Source: Hyphobacterium sp. CCMP332 (GTDB lineage: Bacteria > Bacteroidota > Bacteroidia > Cytophagales > CCMP332). From it: DNA of 64,000 nucleotides. Where the stretch lies: assembly GCA_014323545.1 (NCBI GenBank), contig CP058647.1, positions 1,962,001-2,026,000 on the forward strand, in the 5' to 3' direction. Below the pieces are notes generated by a model. It ran no database searches and was not told the origin of the DNA. It was given only the letters and a program-made list of their open reading frames with translations. This document shows positions 25,120 to 32,947 of this stretch, in pieces; position 1 is the first letter of the stretch, and each line of letters begins with the position of its first letter. The translations under genes and the position numbers were made by a program.

Positions 25120-26460
25120 TTATTGTAAAATTTTACATTGATTGTATTCATCGTCTATACTGATGAACACCTGATTTTTTGTTTTTTCAAACCACTCCTT
25201 TTTTTTCTCAAACCGTTTTTCATCTAAGGTGGCCTGATAAATTTTTTGGTAATCATCCTGAAGATTGGCCTGATGTGGAGCGACTTTATCTTTAAAGTAT
25301 ACGATTCGCATGGCCCTTTGCCCATCTGGTTTTGTAAATACAATTGGATTTGAGATTTCTCCCACTTCCATTGTATCTAACACAAAATAAAGCTCTGTAT
25401 CCATCCTTTCAAGTGGGATTTTTGTGGAACCCGTATTCTGATCTACAAGAATTCCTCCATTTGGTTTGGTATATGGATCCTGAGAAAATTCTTTGGCGGC
25501 TTTTTCAAAAGTCATGGAATCGTTTAAAATCAATTGCTTGATTGAGTCCATTTCTTTTAAGGTATAGCTAATATCGAGTTCGGAAAAATTCGGACGCAAT
25601 AGTATATGTCTTGAATTAAATTCATTGCCTCTTTTACCTACCATTTGAATCAGATGATATCCAAATTGTGTTTTTACAACAGGCGAAACCTGTCCGGAAT
25701 CTAATTTCATTGCAGCCGCTACATAATCGGGATCAAGATCGGATTTCTTCCAATAACCAAGCTCCCCACCTTTTTCCTTATTTCCAAAGTCCTGAGAATA
25801 TTCTCTTGCCATAACTCTAAAATCTGTTCCATTCAAAATTTGATCTCTTATGGAATTCATCTTACCTAATATGGATTTTTTTGAGCCCTCACCCGGGTTA
25901 ATATCTCTGACCAAAACACCAACTACAACTTCTGTGGAGAAAAAGGGCAAACTATCTTCAGGAATTTGATTGAAAAATTTTCGCACTTCTTTTGGAGAGG
26001 CTTCCAGATTAGACGCAATTTTTTCATCCATTCTTTCAATAATCAGTTGATCTCTCACTTGATCACGAAACTCATCCTTAAATTCATCTATTGTTTTACC
26101 ATAAAATTCCTCCAGTTTTTTTTCCGAACCGAACTGAGAGGTAAAAACCTGCATTCTCTGATCCAGATTAGATTCAACTATATCTTCTGAAACGGTAACT
26201 GAATCAATTTCTGCTTTCGCAAGTAAAAGCTTATTTATTATTAAACTTTCCAGCACCCGACATTTTGCATCTCCAATTAGCGACTGACCGCTCGATAAAT
26301 ACTGAAGGTAAGCAACTTCCATTTCGGATTTTAGAATGATGTGATCATCCACCTTAGCAAGAATTTTATCTATTACTACCGATTCTGTGATCTGACTCTT
26401 TGCATTAAAAGAAAATGCAAACACTAAAATTAAAATGACTTTAGTCTGTAAATATTTCAA
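25120..26460 (-). CDS. SurA-like periplasmic peptidyl-prolyl isomerase
   Basis: A protein of about 446 residues with a signal peptide (LQTKVILILVFAFSFNAKSQ), an N-terminal SurA-type chaperone domain and two parvulin domains (about residues 170-275 and 280-385; GGELGYW and GYHLIQMVGKR, SRHILL). It should help fold outer-membrane proteins. No ATG is available near the signal. TTG at 26460 gives a clean signal peptide; TTG at 26475 is also open. It overlaps the preceding gene by 20 bases. Confidence 0.9.
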   Translation of the reverse strand: MKYLQTKVILILVFAFSFNAKSQITESVVIDKILAKVDDHIILKSEMEVAYLQYLSSGQSLIGDAKCRVLESLIINKLLLAKAEIDSVTVSEDIVESNLDQRMQVFTSQFGSEKKLEEFYGKTIDEFKDEFRDQVRDQLIIERMDEKIASNLEASPKEVRKFFNQIPEDSLPFFSTEVVVGVLVRDINPGEGSKKSILGKMNSIRDQILNGTDFRVMAREYSQDFGNKEKGGELGYWKKSDLDPDYVAAAMKLDSGQVSPVVKTQFGYHLIQMVGKRGNEFNSRHILLRPNFSELDISYTLKEMDSIKQLILNDSMTFEKAAKEFSQDPYTKPNGGILVDQNTGSTKIPLERMDTELYFVLDTMEVGEISNPIVFTKPDGQRAMRIVYFKDKVAPHQANLQDDYQKIYQATLDEKRFEKKKEWFEKTKNQVFISIDDEYNQCKILQ

Positions 26461-27310
26461 AGCTATTTTGTTCAACGCCCTCTTCGTAGATCTTATTCTC
26501 TAATTCCTTTGATAACGTGACTTTCCTTTTATTAATTATAATATTTTGAATTTGATCTCTAACAAATTCTATTGGTGATAGCTGATCCTGAATTTTATAC
26601 TCTTTAATGTAAAGCAGATATTTAAAGAGTGAATCCTGGGTTTCAACCATTTTATTAGTTTTTAAAAATTGAATCTTATTCGGAATACTTTTTAAAGGTG
26701 TATTGAGGACAATATCATCAAAATTCAACCAAATAGAATCCTCAAGGTTGTAATTGGATGCAAACTGAAAACAATATGAATTTAATTCACGTATGTCTTT
26801 TGGTTTTGAAGAAGATATCGTCCGTCTGATTTTCGAAAATCTTGGAGCATCCTTGGGAACCTGAATATACCTGCAACGGACTATGTTTTGATTCAATAAA
26901 AAGTTGTCCAGGTTATTTTGATAGTACTCCTGAATTTCTGATTCATCAACGTTGACATCGAGATTTTCAGAAACGTATTTTTTCTTGAATTCAAATGTTG
27001 TAAGTGCATACCTGTAATCTTGCACCTTTCTCTCAATTTCTGCACGATTGATATCAATAACCTCCTCTGCTTTATCAAGGATTAGCTGCTTTCTTACCCA
27101 GGAATTAATAAATCGGTTTGTGATACTAATGCTGTCTTCTACGGAAGTGGCTTCCGCTAAAAGTGGGTTGAGATCTTCCTGGTACAGAAAGACCTCATTT
27201 ACTCTTGCAATTGGTATTTTTTCAATAGTTTTTTCCTCGGCATCACTTTTTCTGGTGACGTAATCGCAAGCTGAGGTAATAAAAACAATGCAAATGAAAA
27301 AATATCGCAA
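26441..27310 (-). CDS. lipoprotein of the foldase cluster, SurA-N-like without a clear parvulin core
   Basis: A 289-residue lipoprotein (signal ending FITSAC). The N-terminal ~125 residues have the helical SurA/PpiD-type chaperone look (ARVNEVFLYQEDLNPLL, FINSWVRKQLILDKAEE, IQEYYQNNLDNF). The part where a parvulin domain would lie does not show the GG.LG or GYH marks. The start is a TTG at 27310, two bases after the preceding stop, since no ATG is available. It sits between two parvulin genes, so a chaperone role in envelope biogenesis is inferred. Confidence 0.75.
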   Translation of the reverse strand: MRYFFICIVFITSACDYVTRKSDAEEKTIEKIPIARVNEVFLYQEDLNPLLAEATSVEDSISITNRFINSWVRKQLILDKAEEVIDINRAEIERKVQDYRYALTTFEFKKKYVSENLDVNVDESEIQEYYQNNLDNFLLNQNIVRCRYIQVPKDAPRFSKIRRTISSSKPKDIRELNSYCFQFASNYNLEDSIWLNFDDIVLNTPLKSIPNKIQFLKTNKMVETQDSLFKYLLYIKEYKIQDQLSPIEFVRDQIQNIIINKRKVTLSKELENKIYEEGVEQNSFEIFTD

Positions 27311-27312
27311 TA

Positions 27313-29613
27313 TTACTCTTTAATCAATTTTTTAATCTCCCCTTCATTGTATACAATGGGGTATTTTTGTCTCAATGTATGAAGCCATTCGTTTTCCAAA
27401 TATTCCTGATAATCGGAAATAACCTCACCACGAACTTCATTTAGTTCTTTTGGCCTTGGATCTAATACTTCATTTATTTTGATGAAGTAGGTTCTGGCAT
27501 CAAAAACGAATGTATACTCACCGGGTTCCCATTCCACTTTGTCGAGCGCCGGTATATCTCCTTTTTCAAATTTTCCTCTTTGAATTTTTAATCCCAGAGG
27601 GGAAATGGTATTGATATAATTTTCAAGTGCATTGTCTTTGCTTGATAAAAACTCAACTTTAAGGCTTCTTTTGATTTTATCACCTTTTTCTCTATCGTAG
27701 CGATAAGCGGCATTTATAGTCAGGATTTGATCTTCAGGAACGCCACTTTCAACCAGATAGGACTTTACTTTTTCCAATCGATCCGCAACAATATTTTTGT
27801 TTGAGCCTGCAGCTTCTTTTTTACTGGTGGTCGCTGTGAGTCTGACGTATAAGTAATCCTCATTTCTCAAACGCTTGGTAAGCCTTAACAATTTATCGCT
27901 GTCTACTTCGGACAAGCCACTTGCTCGGTAGTCGTAATAAAAAGTGGCGCTATTTGGAGTGGTCACAGGATATTTACCATATGGCAATTCAGTTTTAACT
28001 TTTTCAGCAATCAGTTTATTCTCACAATCATAAACTACCGCATCAACTCGCTGCTCCCATTCGTATTTGTTTCTGTTTTTTTCAAAATAATTTTTAAGTC
28101 CGGTGGTATCTCTTGTAGATTTCGACCAAACTTTTTGATCCATCAGATTGAACATTAATATTCCATCCCTGTATTCTTTATAAAGCATTTTGAAATCATG
28201 GTATTTCTCATCCAAATGTCTGTCTTCATAATCCAGCAACATGTCGTTTACATAATCGGAATAACTTAATTTGACATAAAATTCAGGGGAAACCTTTCGC
28301 GTTTTCTTTTGTGAGTTCATGTATTTATAAAAGTCAGCAATAGTATGGGTTTCATCCATTATGCTAATGAGTGGTTTGGCGAAATCCTTATCCTTCTCGG
28401 ATATAGTAAATTTGCCATTGATTACGGTGGAATCGGCTTTGGAAACAGCCAGATTTAAAGCGTCTTCATGCTCTACCAATTTATTTTCCTTACGAAGTCT
28501 TTTTAGCAGTACTTTTTGACCCATTTCTGAACGGGAATCTCTTTCTATCCGAACTCTCAATCCCTGCTCCATGTCTTTAAAACTTTCCAATGGCTGCTTT
28601 TCAAGCAACTTTATAATATGCCATCCATAAGGTGTTTGTACGGGTTCAGAATAGTCACCAACATTGACCAGAGCAAATGCTGCATCCTTAAATTCATTGA
28701 CAATCCTGCTGTTAACATCCAACAATTGCAATTCCCCGTCTCTGCTTTTGGAATTACCATCTTCAGAGAACTGACGACATAATTCTGACCAGTCTTCTCC
28801 TGTGTTCAATTTGGAGTAAATCTTATCGATTTTGTTTTTGGCGTTCAGAGAATCAGATTTATCCATTCCTTGGCTTGCCCTGATCATTATATGAGCAACT
28901 TTATATTTCCCTTTCGAAGGCCTTTTATCTGTTACTTTTAAAATATGATATCCAAATTGTGTTCTAAAAATTGGTGAAACTTCACCAACTTCGGTTTTAT
29001 AAGCCATGTCTTCAAAGGGGTAAACCATTGAAAAAGATGAAAAATAACCCAGATCGCCTTTTGAAACTTCAGCTGAACGATCCTCTGAATATCGTTTAGC
29101 CATTTCGCCAAACTCCTCCCCTTCCGCTATCCTTTTTCTAAGCGTTTCCATTTTTTTAAAGGCCGTTAGAGTATCTTTTGGTTCGGCTTCCGGTTTTACA
29201 AGCACCAAAATATGCGAAGCTCTTACTTCTTCTTTCATGCGCTCATAGGCTTGCTGAACAAGCTCTTCAGTGACTTTCTTTTCCGTCAAATATGGCTTGG
29301 CGAGGCTTTTTCGATGGCCTGCCAACTCCTCAATAAAAGCCTTACTGGTATCCATTTTTAATTTTTCGGCTTCTTTTATTTTCAATCTGAAATTAGTGTA
29401 CAGATCTAAATATTCATGGACACTCTCATGTGAATAAAAGTCATCTGAACTCGAATTATGCTTTTCATAAACATATTTGAATTCATCGACATAAACCGGC
29501 TCTTTTCCAATTGTAAATATGACCGGCTTATCCGGGCTTTTTGATGCCGGATTTTGACAGCTCGAAATGGCTATAAAAGCGAATAATAACCAAATTACAC
29601 TTACTTTATTCAT
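27313..29613 (-). CDS. periplasmic peptidyl-prolyl isomerase, PpiC/PpiD-like lipoprotein
   Basis: A 766-residue lipoprotein (signal ends AISSC). An N-terminal helical region is followed by two parvulin domains at about residues 130-230 and 235-340 (ASHILVLV, GDLGYFSSFSMVYPFE, FGYHILKVTDKR; then HIMIRA, DGELQLLD, PYGWHIIKLLEKQP). A long C-terminal half of unknown fold contains a VRLTATTSK..AGSNKN stretch and another possible binding domain. It is the first gene of the foldase trio, followed by the lipoprotein, the SurA homologue and moxR. Confidence 0.9.
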   Translation of the reverse strand: MNKVSVIWLLFAFIAISSCQNPASKSPDKPVIFTIGKEPVYVDEFKYVYEKHNSSSDDFYSHESVHEYLDLYTNFRLKIKEAEKLKMDTSKAFIEELAGHRKSLAKPYLTEKKVTEELVQQAYERMKEEVRASHILVLVKPEAEPKDTLTAFKKMETLRKRIAEGEEFGEMAKRYSEDRSAEVSKGDLGYFSSFSMVYPFEDMAYKTEVGEVSPIFRTQFGYHILKVTDKRPSKGKYKVAHIMIRASQGMDKSDSLNAKNKIDKIYSKLNTGEDWSELCRQFSEDGNSKSRDGELQLLDVNSRIVNEFKDAAFALVNVGDYSEPVQTPYGWHIIKLLEKQPLESFKDMEQGLRVRIERDSRSEMGQKVLLKRLRKENKLVEHEDALNLAVSKADSTVINGKFTISEKDKDFAKPLISIMDETHTIADFYKYMNSQKKTRKVSPEFYVKLSYSDYVNDMLLDYEDRHLDEKYHDFKMLYKEYRDGILMFNLMDQKVWSKSTRDTTGLKNYFEKNRNKYEWEQRVDAVVYDCENKLIAEKVKTELPYGKYPVTTPNSATFYYDYRASGLSEVDSDKLLRLTKRLRNEDYLYVRLTATTSKKEAAGSNKNIVADRLEKVKSYLVESGVPEDQILTINAAYRYDREKGDKIKRSLKVEFLSSKDNALENYINTISPLGLKIQRGKFEKGDIPALDKVEWEPGEYTFVFDARTYFIKINEVLDPRPKELNEVRGEVISDYQEYLENEWLHTLRQKYPIVYNEGEIKKLIKE

Positions 29614-29743
29614 ACCTGTTTATTTGTGCTTTTTTATTAAAATGACTGCAATTTTACATAATTTTTTTAGGCTTTCGCAATGCAATAATTGAATGATTGA
29701 AATAATTCAATGCAATTCAAATAGGATGGATGCCAAACTATTA

Positions 29744-31210
29744 TCACCTACTGTAATTTGGAGCTTCTCTTGTAATGAATACATCATGCGGATGACTTTC
29801 ACGAACACCTGCGGTGGTAATTTTAACAAATTTTGCATTTTGGAGAGCTGGTATGTCCTTTGCCCCGCAGTAGCCCATTCCGGCTCTGAGTCCACCTACC
29901 ATTTGATAGAGCACTTCTGATACCAAGCCTTTATAAGGTACCCTTCCAACAATTCCTTCTGGTACTAATTTCTTAATGTCATCTTCTGCATCCTGGAAAT
30001 AACGGTCCTTAGAGCCATCTTCCATGGCTTCTACAGAGCCCATTCCTCGATATGACTTAAATTTTCTTCCCTCATAAATTATGATTTCACCAGGAGCTTC
30101 TTCAGTTCCCGCTAGCAATGACCCTATCATTATAGAATCTGCTCCGCCTGCTAAAGCTTTTACCATATCTCCGGAATACCTCACCCCGCCGTCAGCGATA
30201 ATCGGTACTCCGCTATTTTTCAATGCATTTTTTGCTTCGATTACAGCACTTAATTGTGGCATTCCTACTCCGGCAATCACTCTGGTAGTACAAATACTTC
30301 CTGGCCCAACTCCAACTTTTACTCCGTCGGCCCCGGCATCTGCGAGGGCTTTTGCCCCTTCCGCGGTAGCCACATTTCCCACTATAATGTCAATCTTGGG
30401 AAATTCAGATTTTGCCTTTTTTAATGCATCAATCACACCCCTTGAATGTCCATGGGCTGTATCAATTCCAATCACGTCGACTCCTGCCGACTTTAATACT
30501 TCAATTCGTTCGAGATAATCGGGTGTAATTCCAACTGCAGCACCTACACGCAATCTACCATAACTATCCTTGCAGGCGTTGGGACGATCTTTTTTCTTCA
30601 AGATGTCCTTATAAGTAATAAGGCCAACTAATTTTCCGGCTTTGTTGACAATTGGTAGTTTTTCAATTTTATGTGCTTTGAGTATTTCTTCTGCCTCACT
30701 TAGGCTTATGCCCTCATTGGCAGTTATCAAATTGATTCTGGTCATGATTTCAGAGACCGGTGCTTCCATATTCTTTTGAAACCTCAGATCTCTGTTAGTA
30801 ATTATACCAACTAGATTTGATTCTTTATCAATGACCGGAATCCCACCAATTTTAAATTCATGCATGATGCGATCAGCATCCTTTAATAATGCGTCTTTTT
30901 CCAAAGTGATCGGGTCGAGGATCATTCCACTTTCACTACGCTTAACCTTTCTCACTTGTTCAGCCTGGGCTTCCTTACTCATATTTTTATGAATAAAACC
31001 GATTCCACCTTCCCTTGCAATTGCAATAGCCATTTGGTATTCAGTTACGGTATCCATCGCCGCTGATACTATAGGCACATTAATTGCAATGTTTTTGGTC
31101 AACATTGATTTTGATTCGGTATCTCTTGGTAAAACCTGGGAATAGCCCGGTACGAGCAAGACATCGTCGTAGGTAAGGGCTTCGAATATTACTTTATTGG
31201 ATTGGCTCAT
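29744..31210 (-). CDS. guaB: inosine-5'-monophosphate dehydrogenase
   Basis: Oxidises IMP to XMP, the committed step of GTP synthesis. It has 488 residues. The catalytic Cys loop GPGSICTTRVIAGVG is present, and two CBS domains (about residues 90-205) sit inside the barrel. A flap with GMGSVEAM and the IADGGVRYSGD phosphate site are intact. ATG at 31210 is chosen; an in-frame TTG at 31219 adds only three residues. A consensus-like promoter lies upstream. There is no guaA neighbour. Confidence 0.98.
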   Translation of the reverse strand: MSQSNKVIFEALTYDDVLLVPGYSQVLPRDTESKSMLTKNIAINVPIVSAAMDTVTEYQMAIAIAREGGIGFIHKNMSKEAQAEQVRKVKRSESGMILDPITLEKDALLKDADRIMHEFKIGGIPVIDKESNLVGIITNRDLRFQKNMEAPVSEIMTRINLITANEGISLSEAEEILKAHKIEKLPIVNKAGKLVGLITYKDILKKKDRPNACKDSYGRLRVGAAVGITPDYLERIEVLKSAGVDVIGIDTAHGHSRGVIDALKKAKSEFPKIDIIVGNVATAEGAKALADAGADGVKVGVGPGSICTTRVIAGVGMPQLSAVIEAKNALKNSGVPIIADGGVRYSGDMVKALAGGADSIMIGSLLAGTEEAPGEIIIYEGRKFKSYRGMGSVEAMEDGSKDRYFQDAEDDIKKLVPEGIVGRVPYKGLVSEVLYQMVGGLRAGMGYCGAKDIPALQNAKFVKITTAGVRESHPHDVFITREAPNYSR

Positions 31211-31241
31211 TGCAAACAAAATTGGGATTCTATTTGCGGTG

Positions 31242-31276
31242 CAAAGCTAAGTATTTGAAATTGATAAAAAAACAAA
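31242..31276 (-). promoter_or_regulatory. promoter of guaB
   Basis: On the minus strand TTTG (31276-31273), then 23 bases, then TAGCTTTG (31249-31242), agreeing with TTTG...TAnnTTTG at the long end of the accepted spacing. The ATG is 31 bases downstream. Confidence 0.5.
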
Positions 31277-31367
31277 TAATTCCGACTTTACCGCTTGCGG
31301 TCAAATATGTCATTCACAGGACAAGGCATTAATCATATAATTCACTTATTGTTTTAAAATTTATAAA

Positions 31368-32072
31368 ATGATACGACTAGGACTGATAATTCTTATTGTT
31401 GCCAACTCAATCATGCCAATAATTGGTCAGGATTTTTTTGGAGAATCAGATATTTTTTTAAAAAAATACGTTAAGGAAGGTAAAGTAGCCTATTCTGAAA
31501 TTCAACAAGATTCAAAAGTGCTGGATAGGCTGATAAATTTTATTGCTACTTATTCATTAGAACAGGTCCCTGAAAGAGAGCAAAAAGCTTTTTACATCAA
31601 TGCTTATAACATACTTGTAATCAAAGGAATTGTGGATAATTATCCGATTCAATCGCCTCTCGATAAAGAAGGGTTTTTCGAAAAAGTTAAATATAAGGTT
31701 GCAGGAGAGGCTTTGACACTCAATGAAATTGAGAATATAAAGCTTAGAAAAGAATACAATGACCCACGAATTCATTTCGTTCTGGTCTGTGCAGCTGTAT
31801 CATGTCCTGAACTAATTTCCTCAGTGTATCATCCCGAATCCTTAGAAAAGCAAATTGAATCGAGTACAATAAAAAGTCTTAATGACCCTGAATTTGTGCG
31901 AGTTTCTGATACAAAAATTGCCATCTCCGAAATTTTTAAATGGTATGCTGAAGACTTTGGTGGACAAAGTAATTATATAAAATTCATTAATAAGTACCGA
32001 AAAAATATACTGCCTACCAATATTGCATTAAGTTTTTATGAATACGATTGGACTTTAAATGAAAAAAAGTAA
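31368..32072 (+). CDS. DUF547 domain protein, exported
   Basis: A 234-residue protein with a signal peptide (LGLIILIVANSIMPIIGQ). The DUF547 marks are present: KAFYINAYNILVIKGI, LTLNEIENIKLR, DPRIHFVLVCAAVSCPEL and a C-terminal FKWYAEDFGG. The domain is related to papain-like/transglutaminase folds, and a cysteine sits in the AVSCP motif, but no activity is established. The function is unknown. It is divergent from guaB and is followed, in an offset frame, by a beta-barrel-like gene that begins at its stop. Confidence 0.88.
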   Translation: MIRLGLIILIVANSIMPIIGQDFFGESDIFLKKYVKEGKVAYSEIQQDSKVLDRLINFIATYSLEQVPEREQKAFYINAYNILVIKGIVDNYPIQSPLDKEGFFEKVKYKVAGEALTLNEIENIKLRKEYNDPRIHFVLVCAAVSCPELISSVYHPESLEKQIESSTIKSLNDPEFVRVSDTKIAISEIFKWYAEDFGGQSNYIKFINKYRKNILPTNIALSFYEYDWTLNEKK

Positions 32073-32152
32073 TTAGGGAAAAGGAAGTACAGTCCCTTCC
32101 TGATCCCGAAGTAATTTCCCAGGACTTTAATATTCAAACCTATACGCCTTCT

Positions 32153-32947
32153 GTGCTTCTTAAAAAAGGACAATGGGAGTACAAACTGTTTAACAACCTT
32201 TATACCCAGACAAAATCTTTTAATAGTGGAAGGAAAGCAGATAATGGAAACAGGCAGAATTATTTTAGTTCAATTCACCAATTTCTATATGGAGTCAGCA
32301 CGAATTTAAATATTGGAATTGACGTCTGGTTTAAATCTGTTCATGTGCAAGCCAATCCAAAAGATAATCCATTGAGAACATTTCGATTCAATCATGAAAA
32401 TAGTGACTTTACGATTACAGGAATAGGGCCAAAAATTAAAATTGCACCTTTTAATAAAATAAAAAGACTCTCGATTCAAACGACTATATTGTTTCCCATA
32501 AGGGATGATCTTGAAAATTCAAGTAAAAACAAAGCCTTTCTTGAATTCGACAGAGATGCTTTGTGGATAACACAGATCTTTTTTGATAAACCAATTGGAA
32601 ATGATTTTCAGCTGTTTTTTCAGTTGGCGCCATGGTACACATTCAGCAGAAATTCCTTTAGAGAAAGAAACTTCATGCAAACTCCTACAAGTGTGTTTTT
32701 TAGTTGGTTTGCCAATGATCGCCTGACCTTTTATTTTCAAAACGAATATTGGCCGACCCATTACAACAGTAGTGAGCAATCTTTCGAAGCTTTTTACTCC
32801 TGGTTCAACCAATCCGGCTTTGGAATTAAATACCAATTAATTCCGGGCTTTTTAGAAATAGAAAGTTTATATACAAATTTTTGGATTGGAAGCGATGGAG
32901 AAGGGGCAGGAGAAACCTATAATCTGGGAATTAGAATAATTAATTAA
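32153..32947 (+). CDS. outer-membrane beta-barrel-like protein, 5' end unclear
   Basis: An open frame of at least 264 residues, beta-rich with Tyr/Phe/Trp-lined strands (IWFKSVHVQ, FFQLAPWYTFSR, LTFYFQNEYWP). It ends in YNLGIRIIN and is probably an outer-membrane protein. The first conventional start is the GTG at 32153, yet coding-like sequence (SLPDPEVISQDFN) extends back to 32063, and no signal peptide is found. An ATG at 32059 would enter this frame if one A of the seven-A run at 32062-32068 were absent. It may be a frameshifted or 5'-damaged gene. Confidence 0.65.
   Translation: MLLKKGQWEYKLFNNLYTQTKSFNSGRKADNGNRQNYFSSIHQFLYGVSTNLNIGIDVWFKSVHVQANPKDNPLRTFRFNHENSDFTITGIGPKIKIAPFNKIKRLSIQTTILFPIRDDLENSSKNKAFLEFDRDALWITQIFFDKPIGNDFQLFFQLAPWYTFSRNSFRERNFMQTPTSVFFSWFANDRLTFYFQNEYWPTHYNSSEQSFEAFYSWFNQSGFGIKYQLIPGFLEIESLYTNFWIGSDGEGAGETYNLGIRIIN

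Noticed and set aside
30081-30518. A 145-residue plus-strand open frame inside guaB
   Set aside because: It is an antisense shadow of the strongly conserved guaB coding sequence.
31290-31301. Short palindrome ACCGC-TT-GCGGT as an operator between guaB and the DUF547 gene
   Set aside because: It is a single short site with no second copy in the window and no associated regulator, so it is too weak to call.
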